This document shows positions 25,508 to 39,420 of a DNA stretch of 64,000 nucleotides, piece after piece. The DNA lies in assembly GCA_013187285.1 (NCBI GenBank), contig JABMIG010000133.1:124001-188000 (forward strand). The letters are read 5' to 3'. The stretch's first letter is position 1. Every line of letters starts with the position of its first letter. Source of the stretch: Cyclotella cryptica. Taxonomy: Eukaryota; Bacillariophyta; Thalassiosirophyceae; Thalassiosirales; Thalassiosiraceae. The translations under genes and the position numbers were made by a program. The notes under the pieces were generated by a model. That model saw only the letters and a program-made list of their open reading frames with translations. It did no database searches and was not told the DNA's origin.

Positions 25508-25938
25508 CTATCTTAAGATAGCCGTGGTGCGACCTTCACACACCAACACCAACGGCATCCAACCCCTCCGTCACGAGGTACGCTTAATTTTGTTTCTTTG
25601 TGCGCAGCAATTTTAACTTTTCGCGTGAGGGATATTTTTTTTTGCGCGAGTGTTGATCTCTCCAAAATCCTACTCACAATCAACAAATTCCTTTGGTTTC
25701 ACGATCAACGAGTCCTCCAAGATTTCTCCCGCGATTAGCGAGATAGCAATTAACTTCGAGCGATCGACTTCAGCAATCAGGGAGTCCTACGAGTTGGATT
25801 AATTTCACGATCGAGAATTCTAGGAGAATATTTGGAAGCAAGACTTTCAAGAAATAAAAGTTGAAGAAGAAAAATTAAATATAAAGAAATCTTTTTCGAA
25901 CTAACCTCCACAGGGCATCCAAGACCTTTTTCAAGGCC

Positions 25939-27280
25939 TTGTTTTATAATACGCCCCTTGGAGAGGCAATTGAGAGGATGTCATCAAATAAGTCAAGCCC
26001 AGAAGGCCTCAAGCCGCAGGAGTGTGAGAGGAGCTCTGGGAGATCCAAGCCACACATCTCCTATATTCCTACTGCCACTTACACCACCAAGGTGGTTAAT
26101 AAAATCAAGGTTTCCAACAAGACGACCTTGTCCGTCACCGTCTTCAATGATGGAAGTCCAGAGCAGTTCCTGAACCATGTTCAGACCTCACTGGAGATTA
26201 TTTCCCAGAGAGCATGCAAGGCAGACAAAAAAGCTGAGGAAAAGCTGACTGCGGCCACTGCGGCCAAAGCCAAGTATAAGGGAATGGACTAAAGTTCTCC
26301 CATCCTCCAGGCATGGACCAAGGCAACTGCTCCCAAAATCCGTAGCAAAGAGGTCATAGAGTCCGCTGGCCAAGCAATCTTCTTGCAGTATTCCACCCAA
26401 CTGTCGGAAACTGCTCGTAGACCCTGGACCAACATCGTAGGGGAACAGATCAACTGTGAACCATGGACTGATGTCTATGGGGTTGAACACCCCATGAAAC
26501 GCTCGGCACCCTGGGACTCCTTCCAGGGAGTGTGTCCAGTTGCATCTGCAGATTGGCTTCAGAACTGATGCAGCGCAGCAAGAACGTTTCTATATCAGCA
26601 ATGGGCTGAAGAAACCTAATAGGGTACCTATCAGGGACTTTGTGCAGAGGATCCAATGCCTTAACTGGTATGTAAAACTCTTGCCATGCCTGTACTACTC
26701 TTCGAAGACTGCAAAGTCAACGAAGGTATGTGAACCCTTTGATGATGCTGACTTAGCAAGCCACATCCTCAGGATGGTTCCTAGGAACTGGCAGGACTAA
26801 TATGAGCTCAGTGGAGCTTTGGTACCACAGAGTGTCAGGGAACTTCTAGAAGTCCTTGAACGCATTGAGAAGGCCTACCCCACTGAGAAGGTTGGAGAAG
26901 GACCCAAGAAAGTAGCCAAGTCTAGCAACTCGACTAAAAAGAAGATGGTCTCTTTTACTGACCGGATTCCAAAGAAACGTCGCACAGAGAAGTACTGCTC
27001 TCTCTGTAAGAAACATGGGGGTGCACATACCACCCACGATACTCTGGATTTTTGGAAGTATGAATCCAATGGTACCCCAAAGCCTAGCTTCAAGGGAAAA
27101 AGACCTAATGGAAACTCTCATGGACAAGAGAGACCTGCTCAAGGAGGAAGTAGCTATGCACAGCTATACGCTAAAATCGACAAACTTACCAAGTCCAACA
27201 AGAAAATGAACTGCTCTATCAGCAAGAAGAAGCGTAAGCATCACGGCATGAGTGACAGTGATGATTCAGACTCATTCTGA
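25939..27280 (+). pseudogene. gag region of element A (fossil)
   Basis: Gag-like region: a lysine-rich N-terminal part followed by a nucleic-acid-binding part containing KYCSLCKKHGGAHTTHDT, a variant zinc-knuckle arrangement (C-x2-C, then H and H) as seen in gags of algal Gypsy elements. The region is broken. No function is expected. Confidence 0.65.
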
Positions 27281-27306
27281 GATGATGGGTTGGGGAGACT
27301 AAGAAA

Positions 27307-30300
27307 TTGTGTAGTAAACTTGACTGTAATGACATGATCAACACTTATCTTAGTCCAATTAAAACTTCCCCACATGCTAACATAACATTTTCTGATTCAA
27401 ACATTGACAGTTTGAATCAAGCACAAGACCTAGGAAATCTTGCAGCTGAACCAACACAGAGTGAAACAATTGCCGAATTGTTGGACCCCGAACAGTCGGG
27501 TGACCTTTTCAGTAGTGTGAACTCCCCTTTGACAGGTGAAGAAGGAGGGGTCACTACTGTAGTAGCCAAAGCATGTTATATCATGACTGAAAATCCAGCC
27601 TGTAAGAACCTCAAACACTCTACAGGGTGTTGTACCAGTAACACATTCATCAAGATCCTACTTGATAGCGGATCTGATGGTGACCTCCTGTTTCATGCAA
27701 AAGGAACAGAGAAACACTTTCCCTACTTGACTAGGAAGGTGCCAAAGTCTTGGCATATGTCAAATGGGAGCTTCCTAACAAAAGGGAGGAGCAAAGTTAA
27801 CCTTATATACTTTGAGTATTCAAATGCAGTAAGGAGTACTTAGTGACTCCAGATGTAGTAGAGTATAATAAAAAGAAAGTGACCAAGCCAGTGTTTGACC
27901 TCATTCTTGGATGCAAATCCATGAAAGAGCTTGGAATTGTTCTAGATTTTCAAACAAAAGAGAAATAACCATTGACCAAATCATTTTGCCAATGAGAGAT
28001 GTCAATAGTCTGACCAAATCAAACCTGGATAAAGCCTGGGCTGTCAACAACAGTATGGCAAATGAACCACAAAGTATGCAGGAAGCAACACACGGGTAGT
28101 TAAAATCCTAGATGCGAATTATAGAAAGGCAGACCTCCAATCAATTGTTAGCACCAATTGTACTCACCTTAGTCTCCAAGACCAATACTCGTTGCTGGAG
28201 TTACTCACACATTTTGAGGAACTTTTTGACGGAACACTAGGTGATTGGAATACAGAAAGCCCATGTCTTTTGAACTCAAGGAAGGCGCTGAACCATATCA
28301 TGGCAGGGCATACCCAGTACCTAAATCGCGTAAATAAACATTGAATAAAGAACTAAATCGACTATGCAAAATGGGAGTGGTAGAGTTTCAGCCCAAATCA
28401 GAATGGGCGTCACCATCATTTATCACTACAAAGAAAGACGGAACTGTACGCTTTCTCACCGATTTTAGGGAGGTAAATAAAGGACTAGTTAGAAAGCTAT
28501 TTCCACTACCCAAAATCAGTACAGTTCTGCAAGAGCTAGAAAGATTTACCTATGCTATAACCCTAGATTTAAAAATGGGTTACTATACCATTAGATTGGA
28601 CCCCGATTCATCCAAGATTGGAGCCCGATTCATCCGATTCATCCAAAATATGTACCCTCATTTCTCCATGGGACAAATATTCGTACCTCTGGTTGCCAGT
28701 GGGTCATCTCTGGTTCACCAGATATTTTTCAAGCAAAAATGTCATCAATGATGGTAGCCTTAGAGTTCGCAAGAACTTATCTTGATGATTTGGTATGCAT
28801 CACAAAGGCAAATCTGGAAGACCACCTTGACAAACTGAAAATGGTGCTTACCGGATTACGAGAGGCAAGCTTGTGAATCAACGCCCAAAAATTGTCTTTC
28901 TGTGCCATAGAAACTGAGTTTCTGGTTTATACCCTCACACATATAGGGATTAAACCGCAGCAGAAAAAGGTACAAGGGATTCTTGCAATCTCACCGCCGC
29001 AAAATGTCAAAGACCTCCGTAAGTTCCTGGGCATGATCCAACTATAGAGATCTTTGGGCAAGATGCAGCAAAGTGCTTGTCCCACTCACCTCACTGGTAG
29101 GAGAGTGTGGTCACACCAATGTCACCAGAGCCCATAACACTAAGGGATACAGTGCATCAAAAAGTATTCGATGACGTAAAGACTACAAATGCCAAGGATG
29201 TAGTCTTAGCCTACCCCAATTATTCAAGGGAATTTGAGATATTCACTGATGCCTCGTCTAAACAACTTGGATCAGTTATCATCCAGGGTAATAGGCCGCT
29301 TGCGTATTTCAGTAGGAAACTGTCCACAGCACAACAGAAATACAGCATGACCAAACTTGAACTATTGGCCATAGTGGAAACACTGAAAGAGTTCAAAGGC
29401 ATGTTGTGGAGACAAAGCTTGAAAGTGTACACAGACCATAAAAATCTAATTGCTTGGATTGACTTCTGACCGTGTCTACCAATGGAGATTGCTCCTCAAG
29501 GAATTTGGCCCCAAAATTGTTTACATTAAAGGCACACATAATACTGTTGCCGATGCCATCTCTTGCTTAGACATCGGACCCATTCCGAGTGAGCATGAAA
29601 ACTGGATGACGTTTTCAAAATGCTGGTGTTATTACACCATGCAAGAAGAGAGTGCAATTGACACCTCTGCATACCAAGAGGAAATGAATCTGGTATTTGC
29701 AAACCGCAGCGAAGAAAATGTAATCTACCCGTTAACAGTACGAGAGATTGCAGAAGTACAAAAGCTTGATGCCAGCTTGAAGACAATGAAAGATCAGTAC
29801 TCGACACAATTGGTCAAAAGTACGGGACTCCTCTGCAAGGACAGAAAAATGATCATTCCAAAAGATCTTCAACACCATGCAGTTAGTTGGTACCACAACT
29901 ATCTACAACACCCTGGATACACTAGACTTGATGATACCCTTCGTGCTGCGATGTACTGGAAAGGTATGCAAAATACCATCCGTAAATATGTCAAAAACTG
30001 TCCTGCATGCCAAGTCAACAAGAGGCATAAGCACAAGTATGGAAAACTCCCTACTAAATTTGCCATCACAAACCCTTGGGATGTACTATGTGTGGACCTT
30101 ATTGGCCCGTATACAATCAAAGGTAAAGATGGGACAGTAATTGATTTCATGTGCCTGACTATGATTGACCCAGCTTTGAGCTGGTTTAAAATAGTTGAAC
30201 TACCGGTAATCACCGAGGCAATTATTCCCCTGGATACAAAAGGGCGGAAGGGTAAAAAGACCCATGAGGAACCTAAGTTAGCATACTTTGACAAGTCATC

Positions 30301-30907
30301 AGCAATGATCAGCAACTTAGTGTACAAGACCTGGTTTAGTAGGTATCCACGTTGTCAATACATAATTTATGACAATGGAAGTGACTTCAAACTTCACTTC
30401 AAAGCCCTATGTGAATCATATGTGATCACAAGTAATCCTACCAGTGTCAAGAATCCTCAAGCGAATGCTATTCTAGATCAAGTGCATCAGGTGATATCAT
30501 CGATGCTCCGTACAGCTGAAATAGACATGGCCCCTTCAGTAGAGCCAAGCAATATAGAGACGTTTGTGACGAACGTCGCTTGGGCCATTTGCTCAACTTA
30601 CCATACAGTACTAAAAGCCTCCCCAGTGCAGCCATTTTTGGACGGGACATGTTGTTCGACATTCCCTTCTTGGTGGACTGGAATAAAATTGGAGAATATA
30701 TGCAACGCCAAACAGATCAAAACACAGAACGGGAAAATAGCTCACCTCGTGATTGGGACAACAAAATTGGTGATCAAGTACTTCTTATTTAAGATGGTAT
30801 ACTCCGCAAAGGCGAAAGCAGATATGAAAGTGATCCTTGGACTATCAGAACAGTTCATACGAATGGCACCATCAGGATTCAACATGGAACAAAATCAGAA
30901 AGATTGA
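27307..30907 (+). pseudogene. pol region of element A: protease, RT, RNase H, integrase (fossil)
   Basis: Parts in order: aspartic protease near 27650-27760 (ILLDSGSDGDLLF), reverse transcriptase near 28340-28960, RNase H near 29220-29460 (FTDASSKQLGSVI, then YFSRKL and KLELLAIVE, TDHKN), and integrase near 29880-30650 with the HHCC zinc site (H...H, then CPACQVNK) and a core containing WDVLCVDLIGPY and IIYDNGSDF. The order protease-RT-RNase H-integrase places it in Ty3/Gypsy rather than Copia. The region is broken. Confidence 0.8.
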
Positions 30908-30988
30908 ATATTCGAAGAGTTACACCCTTTTTTAACAACTAAATGTAAACCAAAAATTATGTCAGTTTTCAAAAAAGGTATCTCCCTC

Positions 30989-31446
30989 TGACATAGGCCA
31001 ATTATCTACCTTAACTGGTAAACCCAAAGAGGTTCCACCTGGAACCTCAAATGGTCCTCTTCCCTTTGTGTAACACAAAGGAAGTACAATAGTCATAAGA
31101 TGTTGTTTCTGAGAAACAATAATCAAAAGACAATTTCTTTCTTGGGAAACACCCATATACATTATAGGTGTTTCTTGGACAAAATATCCAAGAGAGGATT
31201 TCTTCCTCAGAAACCTTCTCATGGGACAGTTCCTGTTGGCAGTTGAGAGAAAAGGAGCAGTCATGGAACTGCCCTAAATCACCTCCAATCTCTAACAGGA
31301 TCACCTGTGCTTGGTGATGCATGGATTACCTAGTGTACCATGCAATACCTATTTCAGTAGTGTAACTCTCATAATTAAAATCTATCAACAACATGTATCT
31401 ACCCGTTTACTACATAGAAGAAACTACAGCAAAACGGCTTAGGTCA
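30989..31446 (+). repeat. 5' LTR of element B
   Basis: 458 bp. Preceded by the target site CCCTC and followed by GTATCAATTGATAGCC, which contains a palindrome (TATCAATTGATA) placed as in element A. Confidence 0.85.
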
Positions 31447-34336
31447 GTATCAATTGATAGCCTTCGCGCAACCAGATCGGATCATCTGTCCGTCTTTCCA
31501 CCATCCATCATCCATCAGCTGTTGTTGGATGTTGACCATGGTAGGTTCGTCTGTCCGTTGTCCATTGTTGCTCGAAGCCGTACAATACACTTGGTGTGTT
31601 ACATGTGGCGCAACTTGTGCTGCCTGACCCCAAGAGTAGCAACAGCCACAGCTGAGCCCCGAGTTACGTACTCAGCCAGTTGAAGTGAGTTCACTCACAG
31701 GCCGGCACGTGTGTTTTTTGAAACACATAGCCAAAAACAATTCCCCTGTAAATCGGTGAGGACTAGATCCCACTTGACACGGGTATACTCCGCTTTTGTT
31801 AGCAGAGTGCACATTTAGCACTTAGTGCACTTGCAGTAAAGAAAAAGACCACTCGCGACGTATTATACGCACTTGTGGCAATAAAGCTTGCTTGTCATAG
31901 AGCTCGTAACAGCCCCTCAGTGAATGAGGAGGCAATAACATAAATGCCTTGGTATAATTTTTTATCTTAATGAGCAATATGTGTGTAGTCTATTTTTAGA
32001 CCTAAAAACACGATTAGACTTAAAATTAGTCCGTACCCGTGATCACATGCAGATGCAGTGACACCACGGAGTGCTAAGTACTTATAGCCTTAGGGCAGTA
32101 CAATGTCAGATCTTCTAGGGCATAAAATCACCCTATGAAGAATCGTATGGCCTCTAAGGCCTAAAAAGCTTGCTCGTGACCCCCGAGAGGTTTCGGTCAT
32201 TTGAAAGACTCGCAATCCCCCAGGAAGTTCTTGTCTTTGAAGTGTTGGGTACTCCAAGGATCCAGTTCCCTTGTTCGTTCGCATGGTGGCGGTGGGAGTA
32301 TCGATAGGACACTGCACGGGCACAGGTTGGGCGCGGGACTCAAGGTTTCAAGATTGGCAAAGAGATAACCTCAAAGGAAAATGAACTCGCGCAGGACTTT
32401 GTCCCACAATCGCGGATCAGCCCCATTCACATGGGAGCGCGTCACGGCACAGCCCATTTTATGAATTGAGTAGTTGCACAGCCCGCGCGCTCACGATAAA
32501 AAAACGACCACGAATAGTGAGTCCTAGAATCATCGGGCTCAGCCCATGATCGCAAAGGACCAGCCTAGGAGAGAACATTGTTCTGCTGCGTATGAGGGCA
32601 TAGGAGCACAATGTATTGCCGCGTCCTGGTCAATACGTCAGAGTGACGCGGAGTAATATCTCCAAGTCCCAGCACGCATGGGGGCACAAGATGGACCCAT
32701 AAAACGACTACGTGTCGTGCCCCAGAAACACTCTGAGCAAAATTCTCGCAAATTTCTGATTTGCGCAAGAATGCTGCGTACTTTTTGCGGTTTTTGTCAG
32801 GAAAACACGCAACTTGTTGATTTCTTTCTGAAATCCAAGCAAAAAAGTCAGAAAAGTCCACAAAAGTGAGAATTCTTCTCATGTGGTATCCCTTTCATGC
32901 ATATAAGCTACCGAGCTTCGCAAGAAAGAAAGAAAAGCTAGTTGGCTTATGAATAGCCACTGCACAACCTCTGGTCCGAGGAAAATAGAATTTAGAGCCC
33001 GAAAATAAAAATTCGGAATTATTTAATTTTAAATTAAACAGCTCGTTAGAGAAAAATCTCAATCAAAATTCTACCGTCACGTGAAAATAACCTGATATTC
33101 AAAATACCTTGCTACATGAAAAAATAAAACAAAAATTCCAAGAAATCTTCTGGCATCATGAATTGTTTTCTCAAGAAGATGAACTCTTCTCCCACATAGA
33201 GAAACGTACACATGTGCCATGTTGCACTATTCACAAGCAAAGGTAACAAAACGCAACTGGAAATCAAATCATGTTGGGTTTCGAACCCCTGACACGGTGT
33301 TGCTACAGTAACAGTGAAAGCAAGAAGGACGTAGTTCCAAGCTTCCCCCATGTTCCAAAATTAGGAATATCCATATGTTTTCCTTACTCAGCTAGGCAGG
33401 TGTCAAGCTCTGTGCGCACGCAGGATGAGTTCTTCCTAGTCAAAAGGAAGGGCAAAGTCACACGATGTTTTTTATTGCACAAGCAGTAAATTCCTGTCAA
33501 AACACACTTTTCTGAGTACATGTTACCCAGAGTGACTAAGCCAGCATATGACCTCAGTCTTTGACAAATGCAAGAACTGAGTTTAAATTGTTCTAGATTT
33601 TCGAACAAATAACAACATAAAATATGTTAAGATCAATTTTACCTTGCCAGTGATAATTGATACAAAGTCTGCAAAAATCTGTGAACCAGAGTTGAAACAA
33701 AACCTGGACACAACATACCATGCACATAGCTAACCACTTAAGTGCAGGACTCTTCTTGAGCAAAAATACTCATGATCACAGAGCTAACCACTCCTGTGAA
33801 ATACTCCTCTGGGGGTTGAGTAAAATAGCAGACCTTCCAAGCTGTGTCAAAATAAAAGAAAAAAGACACACACTTACACTACAAACTCAATTTCATACAC
33901 GTTACTGAGGTTTCTCATGACAAGAGAAACTGTTTGATGAATTTAGTGTGTTGGAAGAACGTGCCTGTTTAACTCAATTTTTCCGAAGAGACAGGTTTAC
34001 AGCCTATGAAGACAGAGCACAACCAGTCCAAAGGTCAAGTAAAAACAACGAGGACAATTTACCTTGGCGATCCTGGAGGGTTTCATTGACAGCCGTCGTC
34101 AAAACTGGCTGTACAAAGACAGAACCCCCAAACGAACAAAAATTACTGTAAATCAAAAAGTGGTTCTTAAAATAAGTGAAAATAGACAAAAAAGCTAGGA
34201 AAACTGTCTAAACTCAAAGAATTCTTACAGTATTGTAGATGTTGCTATGTTGAACTCTGCAAACACCATAAGACTTCATGAAAAGTCAACAAATCATAGA
34301 CTAGATACTGACGCATCCGGAACCCGTTCTTGCCTA

Positions 34337-34794
34337 CCGTATAACCCTCATTATAAGAATGGGCAAATGTACAAATGATACCTTTGTATGTTCTTATACT
34401 ACGATCGTTGTATGTGTTTTTAACACGGGAGCTGTGAAAAGTATCTGTTATTTTATTATTTTTTGTACCTCCTACTACGATACAATAGCCATTGGGCTGA
34501 TATGCTTACCTTCCATTTGTACTGCGGTGCAAATCGCCCACTCACACATACCAGTAAGCCCACCAGTGATGTGATGATGTGTCTTGTGTGTTTTCACATG
34601 ATTCGCCGTAACTTTGCTTCCCGACGGAGTTACTGGGAGCAACACATATGGGTGTATTGCTGTTGACTAGGGGAATCTAACGGATAAACAATTACAGCTA
34701 TAGTTTGTGTTTTAATAGGTTAAAAACACAAATGTCAGGAAAATTGGCGCGATGTTCTTATAATACATTAGCTCTTACAACGAGGGTTATACGG
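34337..34794. mobile_element. Tc1/mariner-type MITE inside element B
   Basis: 458 bp with inverted repeats CCGTATAACCCTCATTATAA on the left and CCGTATAACCCTCGTTGTAA on the right (minus strand), flanked on both sides by TA. Its interior shares words with the MITE at 48957 (ACATATGGGTGTATTGCT and a following GGGGAATCTAA), so the two are distant members of one family. No coding capacity. Confidence 0.75.
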
Positions 34795-37210
34795 TAGAAA
34801 CACTGAAGAAGGTTATACCTACTCAGAGCTAGCAATAACAATCATGGGTTTTCCATGTGCCTCACAAGCACATTCAATGGAGTCAATGATGGCCATACTG
34901 TTCTCAATAGAACTCATTTGGAGTAATATGATATTCTCCAAAGGCTGGCTTGAGAGACCACCTTAAACAAGGTTAGGATGGACTTACCAAGCAGCAAGTA
35001 AAGGTTTGCATGACAAACCAATACACACCATCTCTGCACAAAGACAACAAGGGCTTAACAACAGACCCAAAGGCTTTGCATGGCAAAAGCACCATGCTTA
35101 CTAGCAGATGAAAACTCGCTAAACATTTGCCCATACAGGGAACTCACATGCTACTGGGTGGTCCAGTACAAGGGAGAACCTTGGGTAAGACAATATGTTT
35201 GTCTCGCCTCACTCACAACTGGAATTGTAGAGGAGGAGGTACACAGTACACAAAAACAAGACACATATATGTTAGACATTTGTTACCACAACAAGTCTAG
35301 AGCAACACCAACTCATGTTGGGTATGCTCGCATTCTAGTACAGCTTACTGAACATAGAGTGCATAAGCACAGAGTAAAAGAGATTAAATCCTTGACTATG
35401 ATTAATATGATTGGATTCCAAAGAACTTTGTCTTACTAGATAATGGTCTCACTGAGACTTGATGACTAGTACTTGATTCTCTGGTGAGAACTTCTGACGG
35501 TTTACCTTCAGAATTATCCATGGAGAACACATATGGTGTCCATAAGGAAGGACTCATAGAGTCACCAAAACACGTGGGTCTTTTTCCTAAAGATAACGGG
35601 ATAACCATAGGTAGTGCACATACGTGTTGCACAACAAACCATAAAACAAGCCTCATAATCATATGAGCACAAGAGCAAAAAGGATCCACAACCTTTGTTC
35701 TTGTAAAGCCACAGCACAGAATGGTGAGTATCCCTAGTTACACAGGAATACCATCTCACACAAAGGATAAGTCAAACATGAACATCTCTACTGAGAGACA
35801 TGTAGTACCTTGTTGGCATTCAATGCAAAACAAATGCAACACAAGCAGCTATACACAGAAATGTAGTAGCGCTTCATTAGCTTAGACAAATCCAAAGAGA
35901 AACACAACTATTACGTTGTCAACATATCATGGAAAGTTCACTTCTCCATGATGCTTGCTGTGAAGTCACAATATGGTTCCATAAACCATAAGATTAGAGT
36001 CAACAACTGTCTTTCAAAATATAAAAATAGGTACGCACATGCACATTTAATTATGTTGCAATGTCATTACCACCAACAAAAGAGTTATACATTTACAGAC
36101 CTCCCTCGAGGATCCTTGCTACAAAATACAAAAGGATATCATAGACACTGAATCCGTACTCTTCATGGTATACAAAGACATAGACGTTGATGCTTGGACC
36201 TTCCAATGATTATAGTCAATACATTAAGTATGACTTGACATTTTTCAATTGCCGGTAGCTGACCCTTTGGGCAACTATTCCCATGGATACATAGGGGTGA
36301 CAGAGCAAATAGAGGGACAATATACCAACACCAAGGATTGCAGAAGATAGCAAAACAGAATATCTGTACTATCAGCACCTTCGTACCTAGACCTGGTTCA
36401 ATATCCACATTGTACACACATCGTGACAATTAAGGTGCAGTTTCAACACTACACTTTCGGACCATACGCATTTCATTTGGCTTCCCAGTGTAAGTCAACC
36501 AGAGTCTTCAAAAATCAAAACCCAAAAAGTGAATAACTATCTAGAGTTCAACATCAACCAAATCATGGTAATGCGTGGCCTGCTGTACCAATCATGGTCT
36601 TGTCAGCAGCTTCTAGTGGCACAATGTTTACCTAAACAAACGCTGAGATGCCATTCACTCATACCTACTATGCAGTGCCTATCGCCTAAATGTAGTGTAG
36701 CAATCATAAGATGGAATTGTTGTTCGACATTCCACTTTTGCACACACAGACAAAATCAATAGGAGACACCAGGCAACACCAAACCGACCCAAAATTATCC
36801 TATCCGTTTAAGGTCACATGGTCCGTGGAAAGCAATGCTTTAGTAAACAAAGGTCTTTTTCCCCGCACAAATATTCAGTAGGTATACCAGTGATAATTGG
36901 ACTATCACAGACAGTATACGATAAGACAATCAGGGTTACACGCGGAAGTAAGTCAGAATATAAGTTTGACTTAGGAGAGTACAACCAAACCAGCTTTATC
37001 ATAAACCATGACAAATCTCCGTCTCCACATGAACTTACACTTCATATTCTACATAAAATAATATGTAGGTACAAAGCGTCACATGCAGCTTGCACATTTT
37101 TAACCTCAACAAGAACGGTTTTTCTGCAAGTCTGGCTCTTATTCGGGTTTTTCCTCACCGAGGTTTTACTTTTCCGCGAGCCACGCTAATTATCCAATCG
37201 TGGGGGCAAG

Positions 37211-37668
37211 TGACATAGGCCAATTATCTACCTTAACTGGTAAACCCAAAGAGGTTCCACCTGGAACCTCAAATGGTCCTCTTCACTTTGTGTAACACAA
37301 AGGAAGTACAATAGTCATAAGATATTGTTTCTGAGAAACAATATTCAAAAGACAAATTCTTTCTTGGGAAACACCCATATACATTATAGGTGTTTCTTGG
37401 ACAAAATATCCAAGAGAGGATTTCTTCCTCAGAAACCTTCTCATGGGACAGTTCCTGTTGGCAGTTGAGAGAAAAGGAGCAGTCATGGAACTGCCCTAAA
37501 TCACCTCCAATCTCTAACAGGATCACCTGTGCTTGGTGATGCATGGATTACCTAGTGTACCATGCAATACCTATTTCAGTAGTGTAACTCTCATAATTAA
37601 AATCTTTCAACAACATGTATCTACCCGTTTACTACATAGAAGAAACTACAGCAAAACGGCTTAGGTCA
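37211..37668 (+). repeat. 3' LTR of element B
   Basis: 458 bp, about 99 percent like the 5' copy. Followed by the second copy of the target site CCCTC and then the rest of element A. Confidence 0.85.
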
Positions 37669-37817
37669 CCCTCTTTAAACAACACTTACTCGTTACATAT
37701 ATTTAGCAGACTCCTTAGTTTGTTATAGTTACTCTCATGAGACCACTTTTTTCACCTAAAACATATATAGTTTTTTTTGTTCCATCTTTACCTGAGAACT
37801 CCACACATCGGGGCAAG

Positions 37818-38241
37818 TGACATAGGCCAAGAATCAGCCCATTTTTGTACCCATTGGTACAAAATACAAAAGGAGCATTCTCAGGACTCCCCAGGAACGA
37901 AGTCCACTGCCCCTGATCCAAAAGGCTAGGACTCCCCAACATTGGAGTCCACTGCCCTGGTCCAAAAGGCTAGGACTCCCCACAGCAGGAGTCCACTGTC
38001 CTATGGGCTCCAGAACACCAGAGTCCATAGCCCCTTCATTTGGGAAGGCTAAATGCATACCAAATGTGTGTAGAATCTACACACATATTGCTTGCATTGT
38101 TTGGATTAGAAGAGCAGCTCCCTTGCCCTTCCATCCTCACAATTGGAGTAAAGTATGCTCATAAAATAAAAACTTCGACCCCTGTTGAATGCACCTATAA
38201 TTTTTGTGTGATATTTTTTTGCGACAATACGGCTCAGGTCA
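37818..38241 (+). repeat. 3' LTR of element A
   Basis: 424 bp, about 96-97 percent like 25083-25507, with the same three-unit internal hairpin repeat. Preceded by the purine tract CGGGGCAAG. Confidence 0.85.
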
Positions 38242-39420
38242 ATCAGATATTCTCATGTGGTCAATCACTTCAGAGATAACAATGCTCAAAAGGTATCCCT
38301 TTGCAATTGGACTGAATCATTCTCTGGCAATCGGCATGAATAGTATCAGCAAAGCTGCCTCACTTGGAAATTGAAACTGGTGCTCTTGTCTTTCATTTGC
38401 TTTCAAAATGTGATATCATCAAAGTAAAGGAAAGTTTCTCATGGGGACTATGCAATGACACAAGCAGAGTTCTATTCTATGGCAACATGAAGACCATGGA
38501 GATTTGAAAGTCCATACAAGGCTAAGGCTTCAATGAATTATCCCACCCATGAGATGTCTTGGACATGGCACTTGACTGCGTCACTGTGTCATGGATTTTC
38601 CTGTCAACTGACATATTAAATCATTCATGTTTTTATCCATGTCCATATTGTTATGGCACTCTTAGCTTTGTGAAATTCAATACAAGCAAGGCTTGAAACA
38701 TATGACAAAAGACACGAGAAAATGTTATTACCAATCAGGCAGGTTAGTCACGCTTGTTCAGGACTGTGATGAAAAATGTGGTATAGTTTTATGTCTCAAT
38801 ATTTATCTTCCTTGAAAATGAGTTTGATTTTTGAAGAACCTGTAACAAGGAGATGATAACCTTGTTTGTTATGTTGTTCATTCTTTCAACAACTTGAAAT
38901 AAAACAACCTCATTGGCGAGGACAAAGAGCATGAATTATGTTCTCTCTTCGTATGTTGACTTCCATGTTTGTTGCATTGACGATGGCATACCAATGATAT
39001 GACACCACTGCCGTTGCATTAGGCTAGAGAATTGTTAGCATGAGCTTAATTGAAGTCAGAAGGAGACCCCCTTTAAGGGTACATTTACCAAATGCTGCAA
39101 ACTGCAAAGATAAGTGACACTTTAGACCCTACCATGGCAATAGGCAAAGGTGCCCAAGCAAATTGGATCTCTTGAATAGGGAGTATTCTCAATTCCCAAT
39201 GCCTCTGACACATGACTATTTCATATTCAAATTCCCTATAAAAGTAAAATACACAAAAATGGGATTCTTTACACTCATTTCACTTCATGAGAAAGCTCCT
39301 CCAAAGTCATCAACTACAAAAGTTGAAAAGTCAACTACTGACTTAGTATACAAATTCTCCACATGGATTGAAACAACAACATGTAAATCTCATTGCTAAG
39401 GTTCAGCATTTTCTGGATTG
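38242..39420. other. Spacer, nothing recognised
   Basis: About 1.2 kb between element A and the MULE. Only short open frames, and no repeat structure noted. Confidence 0.4.

Larger units (their letters stand above)
30989..37668 (+). mobile_element. LTR retroelement B (fossil) inserted in element A
   Basis: A 6.7-kb element with identical-length LTRs of 458 bp (30989-31446 and 37211-37668), starting TGACATAGGCCAATTATC and ending GGCTTAGGTCA. It is flanked on both sides by CCCTC, a perfect 5-bp target duplication, within element A. A purine tract (GGGGGCAAG) precedes the 3' LTR. The LTRs differ at about 5-6 sites (about 1.2 percent), so it is younger than A, as nesting requires. The interior keeps only faint similarity to a Gypsy pol (for example 33530-33640 resembles 27880-27990 of A) and has no long coding region, so it appears non-autonomous. 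Confidence 0.85.
25083..38241 (+). mobile_element. Ty3/Gypsy-type LTR retroelement A (fossil), split by element B
   Basis: Bounded by two LTRs of about 425 bp (25083-25507 and 37818-38241) that begin TGACATAGGCC and end GGCTCAGGTCA, so they follow the TG...CA rule. A purine-rich tract (GGGGCAAG) sits just before the 3' LTR. The interior carries gag, protease, reverse transcriptase, RNase H and integrase regions in Ty3/Gypsy order. Without element B it would be about 6.5 kb. The LTRs differ by roughly 3 to 4 percent, which makes it the older of the two elements. Flanking target sites are not perfectly alike (AGCAG and ATCAG). It is broken, with several lesions, and is treated as a fossil. Confidence 0.85.

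Noticed and set aside
33270-33310. GGTTTCGAACCCCTGACAC, similar to a tRNA B box
   Set aside because: No A box at the right distance, no cloverleaf or acceptor stem could be drawn, and it lies inside element B. A SINE fragment is possible but unsupported.
34080-36760. Short open frames in the interior of element B
   Set aside because: Too short and without motifs. The interior is decayed and only faint similarity to element A remains.
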